Source: Caryophanales bacterium UBA782
Lineage (GTDB): Bacteria; Bacillota_I; Bacilli_A; RFN20; CAG-826
Assembly: GCA_002296455.1 (NCBI GenBank)
Contig: DBJG01000057.1
Coordinates: 1-5,265 of the forward strand
Length of the DNA: 5,265 nucleotides
Direction of reading: 5' to 3'
This document shows, piece by piece, positions 1 through 5,158 of this stretch. Position 1 is the stretch's first letter. Every line of letters starts with the position of its first letter. A program made the position numbers and the translations under genes. The notes beneath the pieces are model-generated. The model was not told where the DNA came from and ran no database searches. It saw nothing but the letters and a program-made list of their open reading frames with translations.

Positions 1-632
1 ACATAAGCAGCTGGAATTTCATCAAAATAACCATATCCGAAAGAGGTATATGGTCCTTTCCAAACCATTTCCGCATCCTCGCAGTGATTGAGTTTGAGGA
101 AGTCTTTGAACGACATTGAAAGATCTTTGAGGTTCGGGTTCGTTCCTTCGATGTGGGCAAGTTTCATCTCTGGACTTGGACAAGGCCCTTCATATTTTCC
201 TTGCGCAACGCCACGGTGCCCGTTCACATCATACCCATAATACTTTTTCTTCAAAAGTTTTGAGAGCTTGTTAAGCTTGATGAGTTTCTTTAAAAGGGCA
301 ATTTTGCTTGTCTTTAAATCGGTGCCATCATTGTTTTTGAAGACACGTCCCATCTTTGGTCCATCGTGAGTAGTCCCACCGAACAATTCTGCTTCATGGA
401 CAGCGAAATAAGTATCGCACCCCATGACTGCACCCATTTCGATGGTGCGATCTTCCCATTCCCCTTTTGCGTTTTTGACTTTCATTTTCGGGGAGAAACA
501 TTTTCCGCCAACACGGTCACTCTTCTCAAAAATGACGTAATTGTCATAGCCATTTTTCTCAAGATACATGGCCGTGGCTTGGCCCGCTGGGCCACCACCG
601 ACAATCGCGATTCTGACATTCTTATCTGCCAT
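1..632 (-). CDS. FAD-dependent oxidoreductase, N-terminal part (runs off left edge)
   Basis: Seen: 210 codons from ATG at 632 to the window edge, with no stop. The protein opens with a Rossmann dinucleotide-binding fold: a short beta strand (VRIAIVG), then GGGPAG at residues 12-17, then VIFEKSDRVGG (about 33-43). In that last stretch the acidic E36 would bind the FAD ribose and RVGG is the second FAD-contact motif of the amine-oxidase/protoporphyrinogen-oxidase type of flavoprotein. An EMGA segment (about 65-68) also fits that superfamily. There is no signal peptide, so it is probably cytosolic. Known: members use FAD to oxidise amines, porphyrinogens, carotenoid-type or other substrates, and the substrate is set by the C-terminal half, which is missing here. 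The start is secured by an AAAAGGAG ribosome site 5 nt upstream. It has its own promoter region and is separated from rubrerythrin by a terminator, so it is probably a separate transcript. Confident on an FAD oxidoreductase; the substrate is unknown. Confidence 0.85.
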   Translation of the reverse strand, partial: MADKNVRIAIVGGGPAGQATAMYLEKNGYDNYVIFEKSDRVGGKCFSPKMKVKNAKGEWEDRTIEMGAVMGCDTYFAVHEAELFGGTTHDGPKMGRVFKNNDGTDLKTSKIALLKKLIKLNKLSKLLKKKYYGYDVNGHRGVAQGKYEGPCPSPEMKLAHIEGTNPNLKDLSMSFKDFLKLNHCEDAEMVWKGPYTSFGYGYFDEIPAAY

Positions 633-637
633 TTTTG

Positions 638-645
638 CTCCTTTT
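638..645 (-). promoter_or_regulatory. Ribosome binding site of the flavoprotein gene
   Basis: AAAAGGAG on the minus strand, 5 nt before the ATG at 632. This is a strong Shine-Dalgarno match at ideal spacing and it fixes the start of the flavoprotein. Confidence 0.85.
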
Positions 646-646
646 C

Positions 647-662
647 GGTCATATTTTTGACC
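647..662 (-). repeat. Short inverted repeat in the flavoprotein leader
   Basis: GGTCA (647-651) and TGACC (658-662) form a perfect 5-bp inverted repeat around a 6-nt AT spacer. It sits between the putative -10 box and the ribosome site of the flavoprotein gene, ending one base upstream of the AAAAGGAG (g647 and c646 flank it). It could be an operator half-site pair or a small mRNA hairpin that affects ribosome access. No regulator is recognised. Chance occurrence is possible at this size. Confidence 0.4.
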
Positions 663-674
663 TGAACATCTACT

Positions 675-680
675 ATTATA
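675..680 (-). promoter_or_regulatory. Putative -10 box of the flavoprotein gene
   Basis: A perfect TATAAT on the minus strand, about 43 nt upstream of the start codon, would give a leader of roughly 35 nt. The matching -35 position (about 698-703) has no good TTGACA match, so the promoter may be weak or depend on a regulator. The left arm of a long inverted repeat (691-700) falls in this -10/-35 interval. Confidence 0.5.
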
Positions 681-690
681 GAAACACATT

Positions 691-731
691 ATCAAAAAAG
701 TATTAAATTACTGAAATACCGCTTTTTTGAT
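691..731. repeat. Long interrupted inverted repeat upstream of the flavoprotein promoter
   Basis: ATCAAAAAAG (691-700) and CTTTTTTGAT (722-731) are perfect 10-bp inverted arms. The stem can extend inward by TATT (701-704) against AATA (715-718), with a 3-nt bulge (719-721) and a 10-nt loop. It lies between the rubrerythrin terminator and the flavoprotein -10 box, overlapping where the -35 should be. It could be a regulator-binding dyad or an AT-rich hairpin acting as a weak bidirectional terminator. The stem has only one or two G:C pairs, so it is weaker than the adjacent terminator at 751-776. Confidence 0.5.
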
Positions 732-750
732 TTTTGGATATCGAGTCATG

Positions 751-776
751 AAAAAAGGGCTGATTTTGTTCAGCCC
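751..776 (-). terminator. Rho-independent terminator of rubrerythrin
   Basis: On the minus strand GGGCTGA (776-770), a 6-nt loop and TCAGCCC (763-757) form a perfect 7-bp GC-rich stem, followed immediately by six U residues (756-751). It begins 23 nt beyond the rubrerythrin stop codon and is a textbook intrinsic terminator, separating rubrerythrin from the flavoprotein gene. Confidence 0.93.
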
Positions 777-799
777 AATCTCATTGATTTATTTTCGAA

Positions 800-1339
800 T
801 TAATAATTTGTAGCGCGCAATTCGAAATAGGCCTTTGGATGATTGCACACCGGGCAAATCTCTGGTGCGAATTTCCCAACGACGATATGTCCGCAGTTGC
901 GGCACTTCCAAACAACAATCTCATCACTCACGAATACTTTGCCGCCTTTGACATTGGCGAGAAGTTTCTTATAGCGTTCTTCGTGGTGTTTTTCAATCTC
1001 GGCGACCATACGGAATTTGGCGGCGATTTCCTTGAATCCCTCTTCTTCTGCGACTTTGGCGAATTCTGGATACATGTCGGTCCATTCATAATTTTCGCCA
1101 TTAGCAGCCGCTTCTAGATTATCGATTGTATCCTTGATGGCCCCACCCTCAAGGTACTTGAACCACATTTTGGCATGTTCTTTTTCGTTATCTGCCGTCT
1201 CTAAGAAAAGAGCGGCAATTTGCTCATAACCTTCTTTTTTCGCTTTGCTTGCAAAGAATGTGTATTTGTTGCGAGCTTGGCTCTCACCTGCAAAGGCGGC
1301 AAGAAGGTTCTTTTCGGTTTTCGATCCTTTTAATTCCAT
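800..1339 (-). CDS. rbr: Rubrerythrin
   Basis: Rubrerythrin is a cytosolic non-haem iron protein that reduces hydrogen peroxide to water in anaerobes, taking electrons from rubredoxin or NADH-dependent flavoproteins. Seen: 179 aa, close to the family's usual length of about 190. The N-terminal ferritin-like four-helix domain (about 1-125) carries diiron ligands at E19, E52, H55 (EKEH), E82, E85, E116 and H119. The C-terminal rubredoxin-like domain (about 140-179) has CRNC (C146, C149) and CPVC (C162, C165), which bind a single Fe(SCys)4. All expected metal ligands are present, so it should be active. It has a putative promoter with a PerR-like motif just upstream and a strong terminator just downstream, so it is probably transcribed largely on its own. 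The start ATG is the only reasonable one, but its AGGAGG ribosome site lies 13 nt away, which is longer than usual. Confidence 0.97.
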   Translation of the reverse strand: MELKGSKTEKNLLAAFAGESQARNKYTFFASKAKKEGYEQIAALFLETADNEKEHAKMWFKYLEGGAIKDTIDNLEAAANGENYEWTDMYPEFAKVAEEEGFKEIAAKFRMVAEIEKHHEERYKKLLANVKGGKVFVSDEIVVWKCRNCGHIVVGKFAPEICPVCNHPKAYFELRATNY

Positions 1340-1352
1340 ATTTAATTTATAT

Positions 1353-1358
1353 CCTCCT
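1353..1358 (-). promoter_or_regulatory. Ribosome binding site of rubrerythrin, long spacing
   Basis: A full AGGAGG consensus on the minus strand, but 13 nt from the ATG at 1339 (the usual gap is 5-9). The gap is AT-rich and contains no closer in-frame start, so the assigned start stands. The long spacer may reduce initiation. Confidence 0.75.
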
Positions 1359-1369
1359 GAATAAAAGCG

Positions 1370-1406
1370 ACATACTCATTATATCGAAATCTCAAATCGT
1401 CGATAG
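1370..1406 (-). promoter_or_regulatory. Putative rubrerythrin promoter with a PerR/Fur-like 7-1-7 box
   Basis: A perfect TATAAT -10 (1378-1383, minus strand) lies about 38 nt upstream of the start codon. The -35 position at 17-bp spacing (1401-1406) reads CTATCG, a poor match. Overlapping the -10, positions 1370-1384 read ATATAATGAGTATGT on the minus strand. This is a 7-1-7 imperfect inverted repeat (5 of 7 symmetric pairs) matching 10 of 14 fixed positions of the PerR consensus TTATAATNATTATAA as I recall it. An additional inverted pair, ATATCG (1381-1386) and CGATAT (1407-1412), brackets the -35/-10 spacer. Peroxide control of rubrerythrin by PerR is known in clostridia; its presence here is inference, and AT-rich DNA gives chance matches. 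Confidence 0.5.
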
Positions 1407-1422
1407 CGATATGCAACAAAAA

Positions 1423-2232
1423 TTATTTTTTCTTCTCCTCGCGTTTCGGCCGATATACATAGCGGATATATTCGTAGTTGTCCAAAGAGCCCGAGACATC
1501 GACCATGAAATTGTGAACCTGTTCGCGCAAATCGTGTGCTCGTTCGCCAAGTGGCAAAGAAACATCTGGATAAATTGGCGCGCTAATATGGGTGACGATT
1601 TTGGGCGGAAGTTTGCGGAAAAGTTTCCTCTTTTTGTAGGTATTACAGAAAGCGACGACAGGTGCATTTAATTGGGCCGGGTAAGTAAAACTCGCGTCAG
1701 GGAAATCGCGAATCATTGTCGTATAAGGCCAAATGTGAGCTTCTGGATAAATCAGGATGACGCCGCCTTTTTTGTAGTGATATTCCACCGCTTCCAAAAA
1801 CTTCTGAGCCTCTTTTGGGTTCAAAGGAATCGGTAAAGCACCAAGCATCATCACAAGCGTTTTTATGCCTGGAATACTCACGACATCTTGGGAGCAAACA
1901 GTATAAACGCGACGCGGATTTGCAATGGTCCCATGAGGGATGACGCCATCCGCTTCTTGTGTGTGATTGCCGTATAAAAAATAGCCCCCATGAATATGTG
2001 CGCGTTTGAGCCGTTTTTTTCCGACAACTCGCTGCGCCCAAACGATTTTCACATAAAGCCAAACAAACGGCATTGCAATGCGATAAATCAACCAGCCAAA
2101 GAAACGAAAGAATAGATTCTTCTTTCGAAGATATTTAAAATTTTCCGGAAGTGGTTTCCATTTAATTGCTTGATTCTTCGCGAAGTCATCATTATTGAAA
2201 TCGCTATAATAAATCACTCGTTTTTGCTTCAT
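1423..2232 (-). CDS. PlsC-like 1-acyl-glycerol-phosphate acyltransferase family protein
   Basis: Seen: 269 aa with the glycerolipid acyltransferase signature. Motif I is NHTQEAD, giving catalytic H90 and D95 (HX4D). A GALPIP segment (131-136) matches the motif II region. YPEAH at 162-166 takes the place of the usual FPEGTR motif III. A hydrophobic APVVAF block (190-195) matches motif IV. A hydrophobic stretch at about 40-66 probably anchors the enzyme to the inner face of the membrane, and the C-terminus is strongly basic. Known: the family moves acyl groups from acyl-ACP, acyl-CoA or acyl-phosphate to lysophosphatidic acid or related acceptors. The altered motif III makes the acceptor uncertain, so this need not be the housekeeping PlsC. 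It follows the reductase gene on the same strand after 97 nt plus a stop-proximal hairpin too weak to terminate, so co-transcription is plausible. The ribosome site is weak (GAAG 3 nt away), and a three-codon ORF at 2240-2229 overlaps the start as ATGA. Confidence 0.85.
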   Translation of the reverse strand: MKQKRVIYYSDFNNDDFAKNQAIKWKPLPENFKYLRKKNLFFRFFGWLIYRIAMPFVWLYVKIVWAQRVVGKKRLKRAHIHGGYFLYGNHTQEADGVIPHGTIANPRRVYTVCSQDVVSIPGIKTLVMMLGALPIPLNPKEAQKFLEAVEYHYKKGGVILIYPEAHIWPYTTMIRDFPDASFTYPAQLNAPVVAFCNTYKKRKLFRKLPPKIVTHISAPIYPDVSLPLGERAHDLREQVHNFMVDVSGSLDNYEYIRYVYRPKREEKKK

Positions 2233-2334
2233 ATCTTCATTTTACACAACTAGAAGTTCGAAAGGAATAACATCGCGTTGCGTGCCAATAGGAAAAAGAC
2301 AATAAATACCGGATTTTCATTCTCCAAAAATGGA

Positions 2335-3117
2335 TCAAGCGCCTTTTTTAATCGTCTTTGCGCTGATCTTGGCCACAAATTTTCGCGAAAAGAAGCGTGG
2401 CGCAAAGCAGGTGATTCTATTTTTGAATCCAACAATTGCGAGGCTTTTCCCTTTTTTAGACATTCTATATCCATAGCTAGCCACCGCGAAAGCGCTGGCG
2501 GGTTTGATTTTGGAAAAAGTGTAATCGTTATGCGCTTTCCCAACGAATTTCGAGGTGAAAGGGCCAGGGGCCAAAGTAAGGATGTGAACACCACTTCCTT
2601 TCAGTTCGTAGGCAAGAGACTCCCCAAGATTTAGAACAAAACTCTTCGTCGCGTGATAAGTGCACATAAAAGGTCCAGGAACAAAGCCAGCAATCGATGA
2701 AATATTGATGATGTGTCCTTCTTTGTGCTTCAGCATATCTTCCATATATACACGCGTGAAATATAGAAGCGCGTTGCAGTTAACTTCAGTCATTTTCATT
2801 TGCTTTTCGATATCCATATCTTTGAAGTCGCTGCAGTCCCCAAAGCCAGCCGCATTGACGAGATTATTAACGAAATAGCCTTTCCCTCTCGTATAAGAAA
2901 AGACTTTTTCCAATTCGCCTTTTTCTGACAAATCCGCGGTGATTTTATCCACCACAGCATTCGGAATTTTCTCCCTTAGTCTATTTTCTGTATCCAATAA
3001 ACCCTTGTTATCGATATCGACGAGGCAAACTGCGTTTCCGTCTTTCGCGAAAAGATAGGCGAATTCTTTCCCAAGCCCTCCGCCTGCACCAGTAATCAAA
3101 GTGATTTTGTTTTTCAT
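2335..3117 (-). CDS. Short-chain dehydrogenase/reductase (classical SDR)
   Basis: Seen: 260 aa, normal for classical SDRs (about 250). Features in order: cofactor motif TGAGGGLG (residues 9-16); D34 at the end of the second strand, favouring NAD(H) over NADP(H); NAAG (88-91) in place of the common NNAG; N113; catalytic S141 (in NISSIAG), Y154 and K158 (YHATK), with the expected 13-residue Ser-Tyr and 4-residue Tyr-Lys spacings; and PGPFT (184-188) after the sixth strand. The catalytic tetrad is complete. It most resembles the broad DltE/COG0300 group, whose substrates (ketones, acyl or polyol compounds) cannot be read from sequence. No signal peptide is visible, so it is cytosolic. The start is fixed by AAGGGAG 5 nt upstream. 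The neighbouring acyltransferase suggests a lipid-related substrate, for example reduction of an acylated keto intermediate, but that is inference. Confidence 0.9.
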   Translation of the reverse strand: MKNKITLITGAGGGLGKEFAYLFAKDGNAVCLVDIDNKGLLDTENRLREKIPNAVVDKITADLSEKGELEKVFSYTRGKGYFVNNLVNAAGFGDCSDFKDMDIEKQMKMTEVNCNALLYFTRVYMEDMLKHKEGHIINISSIAGFVPGPFMCTYHATKSFVLNLGESLAYELKGSGVHILTLAPGPFTSKFVGKAHNDYTFSKIKPASAFAVASYGYRMSKKGKSLAIVGFKNRITCFAPRFFSRKFVAKISAKTIKKGA

Positions 3118-3122
3118 AGTAT

Positions 3123-3129
3123 CTCCCTT
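3123..3129 (-). promoter_or_regulatory. Ribosome binding site of the SDR gene
   Basis: AAGGGAG on the minus strand, 5 nt before the ATG at 3117. Good match and spacing, and it supports the chosen start. I could not find a convincing -35/-10 pair in the 40 nt between it and the upstream hairpin. Confidence 0.8.
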
Positions 3130-3156
3130 ACAAGATAAGCATACCTTTTGTGAACG

Positions 3157-3178
3157 AAAAAAGCGACATGGGTCGCTT
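3157..3178 (-). terminator. Hairpin with U-tract between tRNA-fMet and SDR
   Basis: On the minus strand AAGCGAC (3178-3172), a 4-nt loop and GTCGCTT (3167-3161) form a 7-bp stem running into a six-U stretch (3162-3157). It also has a T-rich flank on the plus strand. It may be a second, back-up terminator for the tRNA transcript. Alternatively, if the SDR promoter lies in 3180-3220 (a TATAAA is present at 3187-3182 with a weak -35), the hairpin would sit in the SDR leader as an attenuator. The first reading is simpler. Confidence 0.65.
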
Positions 3179-3219
3179 ATTTTTATAAAAAGAAGAAGAA
3201 ATCACATTCCTAGAAAAAC

Positions 3220-3244
3220 AAAAAACTCCTGATTTCTCAGGAGT
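3220..3244 (-). terminator. Rho-independent terminator of tRNA-fMet
   Basis: On the minus strand ACTCCTGA (3244-3237), a 4-nt loop and TCAGGAGT (3232-3225) form a perfect 8-bp stem followed by a U-run (3225-3220) and a further U-rich stretch. It starts 11 nt past the CCA end of the tRNA. Strong intrinsic terminator. Confidence 0.93.
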
Positions 3245-3254
3245 GAATGCCGAG

Positions 3255-3331
3255 TGGTTGCGGGGGGTGGATTTGAACCACCGACCTCCAGGTTATGGGC
3301 CTGGCAGGCTACCGGGCTGCCCTACCCCGCG
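3255..3331 (-). tRNA. Initiator tRNA-fMet (anticodon CAU), atypical anticodon arm
   Basis: Seen: a 77-nt cloverleaf with encoded CCA (3257-3255). The acceptor stem has G2-G7 paired to C66-C71, and the 5' base C1 faces A72 unpaired, the bacterial initiator hallmark that permits formylation and blocks elongator use. The D stem is G10:U25, G11:C24, G12:C23 and C13:G22; purine 11:pyrimidine 24 is another initiator trait. The anticodon stem is CCAGG/CCUGG around the loop CCCAUAA, giving anticodon CAU (3297-3295). The T arm has a 5-bp stem and a TTCAAAT loop. Odd: the three consecutive G:C pairs 29-31:39-41 are reduced to two, since pair 29:41 is A:U (3302/3290), and position 33 is C (3298) in place of U. 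It has its own promoter upstream and a strong terminator downstream. The initiator identity is confident despite the two deviations. Confidence 0.95.
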
Positions 3332-3350
3332 ATAGAATTTCGGCTCGATT

Positions 3351-3379
3351 ATCTTACGCGCTTAAAATAGCATTGGCAA
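3351..3379 (-). promoter_or_regulatory. Promoter of tRNA-fMet
   Basis: On the minus strand TTGCCA (3379-3374) and TAAGAT (3356-3351) are separated by exactly 17 bp, a good housekeeping-sigma promoter. Transcription would begin roughly 12 nt before the tRNA 5' base, leaving a short leader for RNase P. The promoter lies in the 103-nt gap after the symporter gene, so the tRNA does not depend on read-through. Confidence 0.75.
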
Positions 3380-3434
3380 GTGGCAATTCACCAATCATTT
3401 ATTTCGGCGAGCGAAAGGTATTCAAAAAGGTTTC

Positions 3435-5099
3435 TCAAAGAAACTCGTTCGTAGAAGGAGAATCGGTTTCTTGCTTAACTGTTTTTTTCGCTACAAAGTA
3501 ATCTTCCTGATGTCTTTTTTCAAGTTCCTTCCGAATTTCGTCATACTCTTTTTCACTGATCTTATAACCAAAACGGATTGTAAAATATTGGATGAGAACA
3601 CATATAACGATGGAGCCGATAAACCACACCATAAAAGCGATTTTCGACTCATTTGGCAAATTTGTCAGAGCATTAGAAATGAGTGCGCTTGCCTCCGACT
3701 CATCGATTAGCCCCGCTTCTCGCTGCTGGTTTGCGGAATTGACGGAATCGAGTGCAAGATATACTCCACTTGCAGCAATGGCAAGCGCATATATTCCTTT
3801 TTCCAAAGCACCTGCTAGTTTCGCGTCCAAAGGGCGCCAAGCAAAGGCTACCGTTTCTTTGCGCTCTCCAAACTTCCATTCGTTATAGTCAATCGTATCT
3901 TGAAGGAGAACAAGTTCAACAAGGTACATAATGCCTAGTGCCATTGAAAAAAAGAAAGTGGGGATGAAAATAAGCCAGCCCGTACCACTGAACGGATTTA
4001 AAAGGGACGTGTTCCAAAAATAAGATGGCTCGCTATAAGCAAGCGGTTTCTCTCCAAACAAAGGGACGCCAAGAACAAAAAAGAGAGCGAAGCTGATAAG
4101 ACAAATGCAAAATCCAGCGCGCATAATGACCCGATAAGAAAAGCGCTTTGCGATCGTTGGATAGAGTATTTGCGAAAATAGAGCCCCTAAAGCATAAAAG
4201 GCGAGGAACCATATTACGACAGCGCCACCCAGTTTGATGCTCCCATAAGTGATATAAAAATAATCATATCCAAACCCCATCGCTATATTGCCAAGCAGGT
4301 AATAAAATAAGAGAGAAATGACTACCATCCTTAAAGGCTTACTATCTTTGAACACTTTAAATAAATCCCAAAGTTTTGTTTTGCTTGAGATTCCTTCTTG
4401 GACCAAATCGCGGTCATGTTCTTTGCAGAAAAAATAGACAAAAGCCTGAGAAAGAAGAAACAAGATGGTTGTTGGGATAGCAATATAACCAAAAAGTGTG
4501 TAGTTCTTTGAACCATCGCCTTGAAGCAACACGACGAGCACGTTCATCCCGATATTGCCAATCATCGCAGCAATGGAAACGAGGGCAGTCAGTTTTTTCC
4601 TTTCTCCCTCTTCGTTTGTTAAAGAGGGAAGCATCGCCCAATAAGCAATGTCGTTCATTGTGAACACGAAATCCCAAAGGAAATAATAAATGCCAAAACA
4701 AACGACAAAGCCCCATCCTTTCGGTTCGAGTAAGAACATAAGCAAAACCATCACGCTCGTGCCGATCGCCCCCAAAAGAATCCAAGGTCGATACTTCCCG
4801 CTTTTGAAATGGCAGCGTTCCACGATAAGAGACATAATCGGGTCGTTGAATCCATCCCATATTAATAGCAATGCAAAAATTAAGGAAATCGCGCCTAGTT
4901 GCTGCAAGTATTGGTCTCCACTCCCCAATAGACCGCTCGTTTTGGCATATGTCAAAAAGAAGCCGGAAACGAGGACGGTACACGCATCGCGAAAAACGCC
5001 CGAAAGAGAATAGATGAGCCTAGTCGACTTAGGGACATGATTGCCAGAGAACGTACCCGCCGTCAACCCTTCTTTTTTCCGCTTACCCCAGTTCCTCAT
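3435..5099 (-). CDS. GPH-family (MelB-like) cation:sugar symporter
   Basis: Known: glycoside-pentoside-hexuronide symporters of the major facilitator superfamily import sugars or glycosides with Na+, H+ or Li+. Seen: 554 aa with about 12 membrane helices (first about 29-52, last about 491-508). WDGFNDP (81-87) followed by GKYRPW (101-106) is the GPH signature. D38, D82, D86 and D150 align with MelB cation-site residues Asp19, Asp55, Asp59 and Asp124 as I recall them, and W154 with MelB Trp128, so the cation site looks intact. DTIDYNEWKFGER (401-413) is the second family signature. It is longer than the usual 450-500 aa because of a roughly 26-residue basic N-terminus, a loop of about 30 residues (344-375) between helices 9 and 10, a helix 11-12 loop (about 457-486) and a charged tail of about 45 residues. 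The start is the first ATG after an in-frame TAG, with AGGA 10 nt upstream. The transported sugar is unknown. It lies 57 nt after the DUF2804-like gene and is probably co-transcribed with it. Confidence 0.93.
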   Translation of the reverse strand: MRNWGKRKKEGLTAGTFSGNHVPKSTRLIYSLSGVFRDACTVLVSGFFLTYAKTSGLLGSGDQYLQQLGAISLIFALLLIWDGFNDPIMSLIVERCHFKSGKYRPWILLGAIGTSVMVLLMFLLEPKGWGFVVCFGIYYFLWDFVFTMNDIAYWAMLPSLTNEEGERKKLTALVSIAAMIGNIGMNVLVVLLQGDGSKNYTLFGYIAIPTTILFLLSQAFVYFFCKEHDRDLVQEGISSKTKLWDLFKVFKDSKPLRMVVISLLFYYLLGNIAMGFGYDYFYITYGSIKLGGAVVIWFLAFYALGALFSQILYPTIAKRFSYRVIMRAGFCICLISFALFFVLGVPLFGEKPLAYSEPSYFWNTSLLNPFSGTGWLIFIPTFFFSMALGIMYLVELVLLQDTIDYNEWKFGERKETVAFAWRPLDAKLAGALEKGIYALAIAASGVYLALDSVNSANQQREAGLIDESEASALISNALTNLPNESKIAFMVWFIGSIVICVLIQYFTIRFGYKISEKEYDEIRKELEKRHQEDYFVAKKTVKQETDSPSTNEFL

Positions 5100-5141
5100 A
5101 CAACGAAATTCCTATATGCGTTTCAGAAAAATGCATGAAGA

Positions 5142-5158
5142 GAGAAAATATTTTTCTC
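5142..5158. repeat. AT-rich inverted repeat overlapping the DUF2804-like stop
   Basis: GAGAAAA (5142-5148) and TTTTCTC (5152-5158) form a perfect 7-bp inverted repeat around a 3-nt loop, overlapping the stop codon of the upstream gene. The stem has only two or three G:C pairs and no clean U-run follows, so it is unlikely to stop transcription fully. It may be an RNA-stability or attenuation hairpin between the two operon genes, or chance. Confidence 0.35.

Noticed and set aside
366..665. Open frame on the plus strand opposite the flavoprotein start
   Set aside because: It is antisense to the Rossmann motif of a recognisable flavoprotein and runs through that gene's promoter and ribosome site.
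839..1117. Open frame on the plus strand opposite rubrerythrin
   Set aside because: It is antisense to a clear rubrerythrin gene, has no ribosome site and no recognisable protein features. It is a coding-shadow frame.
1249..1671. Open frame on the plus strand spanning the rubrerythrin/acyltransferase junction
   Set aside because: It crosses two confident minus-strand genes and the rubrerythrin promoter. The composition is a hydrophobic shadow with no family motif.
2323..2334. TCCA/TGGA mini-hairpin just after the SDR stop
   Set aside because: A four-bp stem without a U-tract is not a terminator, so SDR-acyltransferase read-through remains plausible.
2250..2594. Minus-strand frame running from inside the SDR into the gap before the acyltransferase
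   Set aside because: Most of it is a shifted reading of the SDR C-terminus, with no ribosome site and no domain. I considered a frameshifted SDR extension, but the SDR already has full length and motifs.
3255..3331. Reading the tRNA as an elongator tRNA-Met or tRNA-Ile2 (CAU)
   Set aside because: The C1xA72 mismatch and purine-11:pyrimidine-24 pair are initiator hallmarks, and the sequence follows the bacterial initiator closely outside the anticodon arm.
3402..3418. TTTCG/CGAAA hairpin as a terminator for the symporter gene
   Set aside because: The stem is only 5 bp and no U-run follows on the minus strand, so it is too weak to call. I see no clear terminator directly after the symporter.
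4414..4983. 189-codon alternative frame on the minus strand inside the symporter
   Set aside because: It overlaps the symporter in another frame, is rich in Arg/Phe/Leu as expected of a shifted membrane-protein frame, and lacks motifs and a ribosome site.
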